Source of the DNA: Pigoraptor vietnamica
Taxonomy: Eukaryota > Opisthokonta > Filasterea
NCBI GenBank assembly: GCA_943704525.1
Contig: CALSCQ010000310.1
Location: 10,001-26,500, forward strand
Length of the DNA: 16,500 nt
Reading direction: 5' to 3'
Below, in pieces: positions 1-7,742 of the stretch; position 1 is the first letter of the stretch; each line of letters starts with the position of its first letter. The translations under genes and the position numbers were made by a program. The notes below the pieces were generated by a model. It was not told the origin of the DNA, ran no database searches, and saw only the letters and a list, made by a program, of their open reading frames with translations.

Positions 1-111
1 TTTAATATCTTTGGTCTGGTATTGACGTGGTGTGTCCCTTCGTTCAGTCGGGGGAACTTTCAGAGTTGTTAACGGCCGGTTGTTGACGCCTCTGCCACTA
101 ATAACGCGCAG

Positions 112-290
112 GCGTGCACAATTACGCGCACTCGGACCTCGTTCGCGCCGTCGATTTTGTCGCGCGCACCGCTTCCACTTTCCCCTTCGACAGCATTGTT
201 GGCCCGCAGCGCTTCTCGCTCGAGACGATGGAGGAGGCCTTCCGTGTGGCGGCGTCCCAAAAATACCTGAGAGTCGGCGTGTGCCCCTGA
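112..290 (+). CDS. C-terminal exon of a zinc-type alcohol dehydrogenase-like protein (partial)
   Basis: This is the last exon of a gene entering from the left. Translated from 114 (bases 112-113 finish a split Gly codon), it gives 58 residues ending in TGA at 288-290. It reads GVHNYAHSDLVRAVDFVART, then a PFDSIVG motif, then a FSLETMEEAFRVA helix, and ends LRVGVCP. The GVHNY element, the PF..IVG segment, the EEAF helix and the LRVGV end are the usual C-terminal layout of zinc-binding, threonine-dehydrogenase-like medium-chain alcohol dehydrogenases (NAD(P)-dependent oxidation of an alcohol). The catalytic zinc site and Rossmann fold lie outside the window, so the substrate cannot be called. 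An AG acceptor at 110-111 opens the exon and stops precede it in frame. Bases 1-111 are either the end of a longer intron or a short coding stretch followed by a 33-nt intron. The family call is inferred from motifs only. Confidence 0.82.
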
Positions 291-475
291 TGAATATTTT
301 TAGCGCGTTACAAAAATTAAAATGAATAGCTGTTCTGTTCTTATTTGAGCTAGGGGCCTGGTCCTGGAGCACTCTGCAGTTGCTGCCACCGCACAAGGGA
401 CGGCCCCAAAGGGCTGTTCAGGAGAGACTGTGCCACGCGCGCGCAAAGGGCTGTTCAGCAGTGAATGTCACAACT
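291..475. other. Convergent intergenic spacer between two 3' ends
   Basis: This 185-nt spacer separates the dehydrogenase stop from the stop of the minus-strand gene, so both 3' UTRs and poly(A) sites must lie here or overlap. The first part (291-350) is AT-rich, with TGATGAATATTTTTAG and AAAATTAAAATGAATAG, and suits a 3' end on either strand. On the minus strand AAATAAGAAC near 340-350 is a weak poly(A)-signal-like string. No gene is seen in it. Confidence 0.6.
408..458. repeat. 14-bp direct repeat in the 3' UTR of the SPRY gene
   Basis: AAAGGGCTGTTCAG occurs exactly at 408-421 and again at 445-458, starts 37 nt apart, just downstream of the stop codon of the minus-strand gene. In transcript sense it reads CTGAACAGCCCTTT twice. 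No coding or structural role is evident; it may be a local duplication or a paired 3' UTR element. Confidence 0.75.
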
Positions 476-1395
476 TCATTGCATGGACAGCCGCGCGGCT
501 GCAAAATCGCGGTAGTGCGCGCCGTTCGCAGGCTGAAATGCAAACTCCTGGTTGCCAAAGTTTGCGTCCGCGCGTGGACAGGAGAGGAGGGGCACAATCG
601 CCGGGTCCGACGCCAGCGACACGGAGCACTTGATGGGCGTCGCTGGGAACAGTGAGAATAAGTATGCAAGGGAACCAATGTTAGCGGACGCATTCGGAAC
701 AAAACAGAGGGGCGTCCCTGGCGTTGGGATGAGTCAAGAGAACCAATGCAAGCGGACGCATTCGGAACAAATGTGAAAAAACGAGGAACCGGGAGAAGGT
801 AATGTCAAGCGGACCAATGTGAATGGACGCATTTCGGAACAAATGCGAGGAAACAAATCGAATGTGCTTGTGGACTTGCTGCGAAGGGTGATGGCGAACA
901 AGGGATGGCGCGCACACTCACCGAGCATGCTTCCGTTCACCGTGAAGTACACGCGGCCGTCCTCCACGTCGACGCCGCACCCAAAGACGTCCTCGGTCGT
1001 CCCAACAATGCCAATGGAGAACGTCGCGTACCGCTGCGGACGAGGTCGCACGGCACCTTCTGGCTGCTGCGGCTCGTCGTGGTCGACGGCGACGTATGCG
1101 ACAACCTCGGCGTCGTATGCGATCGCGAGGAAGACGACGGGCAGGTCGCGCTCCATGTGCGGGCGGGGAATAGCCAGGCCGATTCGCGCGGGAGAGCTGC
1201 GAGATGGATGGGAGCGGAACGAAAAATCAACATCCGCGAATTTCAAAGGGCGACAGTTGCATAAGAAAATGCTTGGAGAAATGAATGAGATACAATAGTC
1301 ACTTCGGAGCATTACGGGCGTGTAACGCACCCGTCCGCAGGCCAGTGGAGCACGCGCGCCTCCATGTAGTAACAGAGCTTCGACCCCTGTGCCAC
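476..1395 (-). other. SPRY domain 2, exons 9-11, ending the protein
   Basis: The second domain begins at [16 protein letters not shown] and includes [18 protein letters not shown], then [20 protein letters not shown], which matches the G-D-V-G-C-x-D-x-x-x-G-x-I-x-F-x-x-N-G pattern of SPRY. The last exon (642-476) supplies [11 protein letters not shown] and [10 protein letters not shown], the closing strands, then about 20 residues to the TGA at 478-476. The jump over the 279-nt intron 921-643 is in phase 1. This copy is more divergent than SPRY1. Confidence 0.8.
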
Positions 1396-4300
1396 TTCGT
1401 CGTCCACGAACGTGGGGCCAGCGCCGCCGTCCGTGGCCGTGGACATCCGCGACGCACGTCCACCCGCCGGCGAACGCGCCCCTTCGATGTCGTCCGCCAT
1501 TTCCACCGCCGATATCAGAGGGTGCGCTGCCATCATTGACGACGATGGCCGCCGCGGGCTTTCCGGTGGGATGGCGGGGACGATTTCGTCGTCCGCGAAA
1601 AATATCTCGTTGCGGAGAGCGCTGTGCGGCCGCGGCGTCGAGGGAAGGGACGGAATGCGCGCGGGCGACGCGGGGAGTGACGGCGGGGACGAGGGCGTTG
1701 GGCTCGCGCGGAGTGTCACGGGAGCGAACGACACGGACTGCATGGGGGAGAGGGGCGGCGTCGCCATGGGAGAGACGATGCTGGGGAGAGACACAAGTTG
1801 AGATCCCACAAAGGACAGAAAAAATCATCGATGGATAGACGAAAGCACGGGAGAAACAAAAAACAAAAGGCATATAACAAAGTAGAGAAGAGAGTGCGCA
1901 GGAAGAAGGTGCGTGCGCCACGTGACACACCTCCTGTCGCTGTTCCTCGACGGTGTGCGTCCCACGGGGGGCGGCGTCTTCACCAGCGGCGATGGGGGCG
2001 CCTGCCGAGCACTCGCGCCGCCGGATGGCGTGGAGGGTGGCGATCGCAGGACAGCAAAATCGCCCATGAAGGCGGCCTGGGCGTGCGTGTGGAGCGGTCC
2101 GTTAGTTATCTGCGGATGTACGCACACAGCACTGACACGCACGCACGCACGCATACTCACACACGCTACATCCACGCCCACACCCACAACACACAACACA
2201 CAGCATACACAGAGAACAAACAAATACGTGGCATCCTACTGGCAAGCCTCAGACGTCTCACCATCTCAAGCACCACCATGGGCTTGTACCCGTACGGCAA
2301 TCGGCAGCTGCGACGGACACATACATTAAGCAACCAAAACAATGGCAGGGAGAGCATCACGGTGTAGGTATCCGGTGCGCCCAGTTCCCACATCAGCGCA
2401 CAATACGCAACACACACACACACACACACACACACCGGAAAGGGCTCTGGCCAAAGTTCAACTGGACCTGCTGCATGCACGCCAGCGACACGGCCGGGTA
2501 CCATCGCGTGGCTGCGTCGACACCGGAGAAGGCGACTCCAAGGTCCATCTTGATGATGTGAGAATGAAGGGCGCGTTATTACACACGAGCGCATGCAGGT
2601 ACGCGCGCTTGCGTCCGTGCGTTTTTCGGTGTGTGTGTGCGTGCATATGCGAGTGTGAATACGAATGCGTGTGTATGTGGGCCACGTACCCCGTTTAGCC
2701 AGTAGCTAATAGTGCCCCCGTCAATGTCAATAAGACAACTGACGACATCGCCAATGCGCCACTGGTTGCCGTACTTCACTTGCTGTCCCATTCAAGTTCG
2801 TTGTGTGCGGTTTGGGTGCGTGCGTGTGAGTACGTTTGCAGACAAAGAGCAACATTGTGCAACATCAATAAAAAGAGTGACGACGACCACTAAAAAGCCA
2901 CTCATACAAACGAAACAACTCACCGAGTCAAACATGGACGTCCCGTGCCACGCGCGGCAGCGGAAGCCGTCAAAGGCGTACGAGTGGTCGTCGTCGCCCA
3001 CGCCAATCCCCCGGATGGGGTGATACGCACACCGCGCAGAGGCCCACCCGATCTGCATGATGTGGTCGCTCATGACCACCGCCTCATAGTACCACCGTCC
3101 ACCGATCCCGTTCAGCTGCTTCTTCGGCGCCGGCGCAGCGCCGTCGCCGTCGCCAGACACACCCGCGATTACGCCTTCCGTTCCCTCCGCGGCGCTCTCT
3201 GCATCCAAAGGGGCGACGTCCCGAGGCCTTTCGGCCTGCGTCGACGGCATTTCACAGCGCTCGCCCTCGGGCACGACGCCGCCCACCCACAGCGTCGCGC
3301 GCGCGCTCTCAAAGGTCCAGCTGTCGTTGCGCACAGTGAGACCATCCGGGGCGACGGACATCGCGGGCGTGCGGTCAAACGGGCTTATTTCCATCCGGAC
3401 AAACTGAAGCCCGACGGACGCAGACAGCAAGGCGGCCTCCGCGAGCGACGCGGGAGGAACGTGGACTGACGGTGGCAGGCGAAGCGGCGGGGGACAGCTG
3501 GACCTCCGCGCAGGCAGAAGCGATGGCGCGGCAGCGCGAGCATCGCCAGCGTGTGTGTCGTCGTCGTGAATTCCGCCGGGGAAAAGCAGACTGCCCAGCG
3601 CCGCGTTGTCGCCGTCGGCGGGAGAGCGCATGAGCGCCAGCGCAGTGACGCCGCATCCGCCCGCACAAGCGAGCGCGGAGGCGCAGTGAAAGCCCACGGC
3701 GGGATTCGCGCGACCGAAACGGACAGCGATAGACCACAACGCCGACGGGGCGAGACCAAGGTCAACGCCGGCGCCGTGCGATGTGTCGCTGCGCTGGGCG
3801 TCCGCGTTCTCTTCCAGCGACGCAGGTACAGGCTCGCCGTGATCTTCAGACGGCTGCGCGGCCGCAGTGGAATCCGCGCCCTCTTTCTCAACGTCAGCCT
3901 CACTGCCAGCGCGAGGCGGGGCGACCGGCGATTGCGCGCGCGACCGGGGCTTTGGTTTCTGTCGGCAGAGGGCGACCTTGAATGCGGAGAGATTGGCGAG
4001 CGCCGTCACCGTCAGTTGCCGTAATTCAACGAGGGCCGACTGGGAAATCGCCCCTTCAGCGGAGGGCGAGTCCAGGGACACCGCACTGCCTGCGGACGTG
4101 ACAACCTCGTCATCGTCCGCCTGTCTCGGCGTGCGAGGGGGCGGCGGAGTCTTTGATAGTGAGGGGGGAGCGGGTGCATCGGCGGGTTCGGTGTCACTGG
4201 CGACGATTGCGGGTGGGGCTGCGGGTGGGTTTTCGCACAGGGCAAACAGGAAGGAGGAGAGCACGTGGGGTATGTTTGCTTCGACGAGGTGAACGGCGCA

Positions 4301-7157
4301 AGGAGGGTGCGAAGCAAGCGATGCGAGCACGCGAATCTGCATGCAACAATGGGCCAAGGTTAGAGAGGTGAGAGTCGGCGGAACGGCACGAAAAGACGCA
4401 CGCTTCGTGAGTCCGCGCGCGCTCACACAACAGCACACAGTGCGCGTACACCCACCGACGCAAGCCCGTGGCCGAAGACAAAGTCTTTCTGCATGAGCGG
4501 CATCGCGGGCATGCCGAGACGCACCGACAAACACGCCACCATCTCCCCGAGGCACTGCACGAGGGGCCGATCCTCCGCAATGACCGTCTTCAGCGCATCC
4601 GAGCGCGCAAACACAGACAGCAGCGAGATGTCCTCCGCACGGTTCAGCTGCGTCCCCGCAGAGACAGACGCAATGTGCACCATGAGCGGACGCAATATCT
4701 CTTCCTTCACCGCCGCGTTCGTCGAATCGCACACGAGGCCGACCATCACGAGCGCCTTGGCCGCCATCGCGCGTGTGTCTCGTCGCCCGTCTCCACCGCG
4801 CCGCGGCTCTTCGTCCTCCTCGCTCTGCGTGTCCTTCACGGCAAGGTCAATGAGCGCGCGCACGCAGCCCTGGTCATCGATTCGCGCCTTGATGGTATCG
4901 GACGTCATCGCGAGATTCAGAAGGAGCGACGCCGACCAAAAGTTGAGGTCAGCGTCGTCGCACGAGGCGAAGCGTCGCACCGCAGAAAGGAGGCCCGCCT
5001 CGACGAGACGCCCGTGAAGACTGTCGGCGCTAGCGAGGAAGCCGACCGTCTCAGCAAGCAGCCGAAGCGACTGCCCTTCGATGCGCGACGCGAGCTGCCA
5101 CAGCGCGGGAAGAAGCGACGACGTCGAGAGGTAGACTTCGGCTGCGGTTTCGCCCAGCATGGCGAGGTCGTGCGTGAGGACGACGGCCCAGTGCACGCAC
5201 TCTGGGTCGCCGGAAGCAAGGCAGACGGCGAGGCGCTGCAGCACAGAGGCCGATAGGATTTTGCGCTTGAACGCATCGTTGCGAATGCCGAGGAAACCGA
5301 GCGTACGCAGAACGATCTGAGAGGGGATGGAAGAAAAAGTAAGCGCGCGTGATGAGAAGAGGGCATAGAAGCAACCGCCAAGCTTTATGCGCAAAAAACA
5401 TGTGAAATGCAGGAGACGGACAGCAAAGAGGAAGTGCGCGAATGTGACGATGTCCCAAGCCAGAAAAGCACCACATGCAACAGGCCACGTACGCGCCGCA
5501 CGCACCCGCTGCACGCCAGAGTCGCCGTTGGCAAGCACGTGCGCGAGGAGGCTCAGCGACGACGGGTGGTCGCGGATGGCGTCGCGCGCAACGTCCCTTT
5601 GCGCCAGCTCGTGAATAAGCCCCAAGGCCCAGTACACGATTTCCGGGTCGTCGGAACGGAGGCACGACAGGAGCGAGGGAACGATACCTGCCGCGGCCAT
5701 TTCGCTGTTCGGGTGAAAAGGGAAGCGTCAACAAAGTGGGCGACGGACGAAACGTGAAGAGTAACAGGAGCGAAGATGTCAAATACGCAATGCAAAGATA
5801 GGCCAGGGACACGCAGAGGTACAAGCATAAGGCACCAGTGCGCGCCAAAGACAGTAACGAGCGCCAATACCCACCGCAGCGCACGCAGGGCATCGTCAAT
5901 GTCCCCACTTGAGAGCAGCACGAGGCAGTGGAGGCACACACGCTGCAAATTCGCAGCGCCGGCGGGCGACCGCACGAGCCTCCCTATCGGCGCAACGAGA
6001 CCCGCCGACGCCATGCGCACGCGTATGTCGTCCGAGCCGCACAGCTGATACGACACGTTCGCCGCCCAGAAGAGCACGTCCATGTTGCTGGAGCTCGCGA
6101 GGACTGCGCACAGGTACTCGGCGGCGCCCTTCGTGACGATGCGGCGCTTGGCAAAGGCGGACGTCACGATGAGGTCATGCAACGCGACGAGCACCACCTT
6201 CAACAACCGCTCGACCACCCACGGGCCCCCGACTCGCTTTGCAGACCTCACTCGCGCGACGTTCGTCGGCGTCCATCGGCCCGCCTGCCACCGGGCGTAC
6301 GCGCGAAGCATGTCCTCGCTGGGCCGCACGCGCGTCGATGCGCGTGTTCGCGCGTTCACGTACAGCGGACGCCCGTTCTGGTCAAAGCGCAGAGACCACC
6401 CGGAGGGAAGGTCCCCGCCCCCATCGATGGTAGGGGGTCGAGCGCGCGCGGACTCCTCGGCCGTCTTCTGTCGCAGGCTCGCCGCAGACCCCGGCCGCTG
6501 CCATGTCGACTCCCCCGTGCGGTGGCTCACAAAGTACGGCTTACCGTCCACTGCGAAGCGCATCTCCCATCCCGAAGGCAGCGTCCCGCCCCCTACGGAG
6601 TCGGGGAACACCGGCCCGTCAGTTGCATCGTCCGCGACCGACGCGTGCAGCGCCGAGACACCGCCGGCACGTGCGTGGACCCCTATGCGCCGGGCGGCCG
6701 CGCGAAGGCACTGCATGAGGGCAGCGAGAGCGCCGGCTGCGATCAGACGCTCGTGGTGTTCCGGCACTTTGGCGATCATGGCGAGCGCCGTCGCCCCTTT
6801 CAACTGGGGCAGCAAGTCCTCGCCATCCTCACAACCGACCGGCGGATTCGCGGGAACCTTCTCGCAGTTGCACGCGGCGACGATGCCGTGCACGTAACCC
6901 GCGCGAATGGAGCGGTCGATGATGACCTGCGCCGCGCTTCGTCGGAGGGAGACGGACTCTGCCGTGGTGAGCACCGACAGCGAGCTCAATTCGATGCGAT
7001 TGCCCAGCTCGTTCTCGTCCTCCCCGCCTGCATCGAGCCCAAGTGCCGCGAGAAGGGGATCTTTGACCTTCACGGCGACTCGGAAGGCGACGGCGGCCGC
7101 AACGGCGCCGAGTGCGACCCACGGCGCGCCGTGGACAACGGCCGCACACGACGGCAT
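476..7157 (-). CDS. Membrane-anchored armadillo-WW-double SPRY protein (11 exons, 1692 aa)
   Basis: I assembled eleven exons on the minus strand: 7157-5875, 5704-5506, 5316-4456, 4336-2924, 2782-2690, 2548-2436, 2307-2262, 2109-1931, 1780-1331, 1196-922 and 642-476. They total 5079 nt, every phase matches, and protein similarity runs across each junction. The start ATG at 7157 has an in-frame TAG seven codons upstream and A at -3. Domains in order: hydrophobic segment (residues ~11-30) with basic residues after it; WW1 (~192-222) and a degenerate WW2 (~249-279); helical repeats of armadillo/HEAT type (~120-150 and ~305-1010); a disordered Pro/Ser/acidic linker; SPRY1 (~1115-1335); a Pro/Ser linker (~1345-1500); SPRY2 (~1525-1675). 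No kinase, RING or other catalytic domain is seen. I infer a scaffold anchored to a membrane, possibly the mitochondrial outer membrane as in N-anchored armadillo proteins. I do not recognise an orthologue. Exon structure is well supported; function is not. Confidence 0.88.
671..843. repeat. Three imperfect 33-nt repeats inside the last intron of the SPRY gene
   Basis: On the plus strand the motif GGACGCATTTCGGAACAAA or GGACGCATTCGGAACAAA, preceded by ACCAATG, occurs at about 671-703, 739-771 and 811-843, starts 68-72 nt apart. All three lie inside the intron 921-643. The intervals share little beyond the motif, though a further partial AAGCGGACCAATG overlaps copy 3. This looks like an old tandem duplication with the motif conserved preferentially. 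Confidence 0.8.
2262..3337 (-). other. SPRY domain 1, spread over exons 4-7
   Basis: The domain begins around [20 protein letters not shown] and includes [40 protein letters not shown], then [20 protein letters not shown] with the TISYWLNG strand, and [19 protein letters not shown] at the end. These are the core SPRY strands, including the [16 protein letters not shown] signature, of the RSPRY1/RNF123-like type. A Ser/Glu/Ala-rich insert of ~45 residues (near 1142-1188) splits the first strands. The intron positions at 2923, 2689 and 2435 were set by matching these strands. Confidence 0.85.
2410..2435. repeat. (CA)13 microsatellite forming a splice donor
   Basis: A perfect dinucleotide run lies directly against exon 6 of the minus-strand gene. 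In transcript sense the intron begins as thirteen GT units, so the donor GT is the first unit of the microsatellite. The phase (2) and the acceptor at 2308 restore the SPRY end [15 protein letters not shown], which supports the junction. Confidence 0.8.
6321..6584 (-). other. Tandem WW domains, the second degenerate
   Basis: WW1 (codons at 6584-6492) has LPSGWEMRF, then [15 protein letters not shown] and RP. Both signature tryptophans (W197, W219) and the closing proline (P222) are present, so it should bind proline-rich ligands. WW2 (6413-6321) has LPSGWSLRF, then [15 protein letters not shown] and VRP. The first Trp (W254) and Pro (P279) are kept but the second Trp is Arg276. Loss of this ligand-contacting Trp is known in WW tandems where one copy acts structurally. 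Both lie within exon 1, between armadillo-like segments. Confidence 0.85.
7068..7127 (-). other. N-terminal hydrophobic anchor of the armadillo-WW-SPRY protein
   Basis: Residues ~11-30 read [20 protein letters not shown]. It is a run of Ala/Val/Leu starting ten residues from the N-terminus and followed by Arg/Lys, then an acidic stretch. This fits a signal anchor or single-pass membrane segment. A short N-tail with basic residues just after the segment is also typical of mitochondrial outer-membrane signal-anchored proteins. Cleavage as an ER signal peptide is an alternative. Confidence 0.55.
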
Positions 7158-7742
7158 CTTCGGTCGCTCTGCCCACTAGGAGCGCACAACTGCAGCGGCT
7201 CTAGATCATTGAGAAAAGGACCGAGGGAAGAGCGTTTTCGCGTGTTCCCCCGGCGCATGCGGACACCGGGGGCAACGAGACTGCCGGCGGAGGCGCGTGG
7301 AGAGCATTGCGCCAGCCCGTGTTTCAAAATTCGCGGGTGGCTGGAGGCAAAACTGACGACACACAGACGTCATTAAAAGATACTATTTATGTGTATTCGA
7401 CGTCAATGGAATTACCTTATTAAGAAGTAAGAAAGGGCGTTGTGGTGCATACAAATTCGGGCAAGTGGGGGCAATGGGAGCACCGGCGCGTCGCGAAAGG
7501 CACTCGAGAGAAATCGAAATTAGCGCTACAACTTTAAGAGTGCGCACTGGGGCGACTTTTCTTCGTTTTCGCGGCGGAGTGAGACGAGAGTCCGACCACA
7601 TTGTCACCTTGAACGCGACGCCACAGTCGTGCGTGCGCAGGCGGTTATCGCATACTTCAGAAAAGAATGGGCGCGCGATAGCCGCGAGTGCTGCAGCTTC
7701 AGCGGGGGTTGGGAAACGCAAAGGGGCGACTGTCGGTCGTAA
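7158..7742. promoter_or_regulatory. Divergent promoter region between two large genes
   Basis: This 585-nt region separates the two start codons and must hold both promoters and 5' UTRs. Its middle (about 7365-7435) is AT-rich compared with the flanks. It contains two ACGTCA (CRE/bZIP half-site-like) motifs, GACGTCAT at 7366-7373 and GACGTCAA at 7399-7406, 33 nt apart. No clear TATA box is seen. An ATG at 7465 opens a 125-codon frame that overlaps the downstream start out of frame; it would be an upstream ORF only if transcription begins before it. Confidence 0.55.

Noticed and set aside
734-1930. 398-codon open frame on the minus strand
   Set aside because: It covers the real SPRY2 exon 10 (1196-922) but reads through introns 1330-1197 and 921-643, and is out of frame with real exon 9. 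The spliced model restores the domain.
2132-2160. Short ACGC/CACA repeats considered as a CRISPR or telomeric repeat
   Set aside because: They are simple-sequence tracts without spacers or a telomere-like unit, and lie in an intron of a eukaryotic gene.
2792-4732. 646-codon minus-strand frame taken as one protein
   Set aside because: Only 4336-2924 is exon. The part before 4336 is antisense-like shadow plus intron, and the tail after 2924 is intron; the SPRY core continues only in the next exon.
5928-7376. 482-codon plus-strand ORF
   Set aside because: It is a shadow opposite exon 1 of the armadillo-WW-SPRY gene, Arg/His/Pro-rich with no domain. Long shadows are expected at this GC content.
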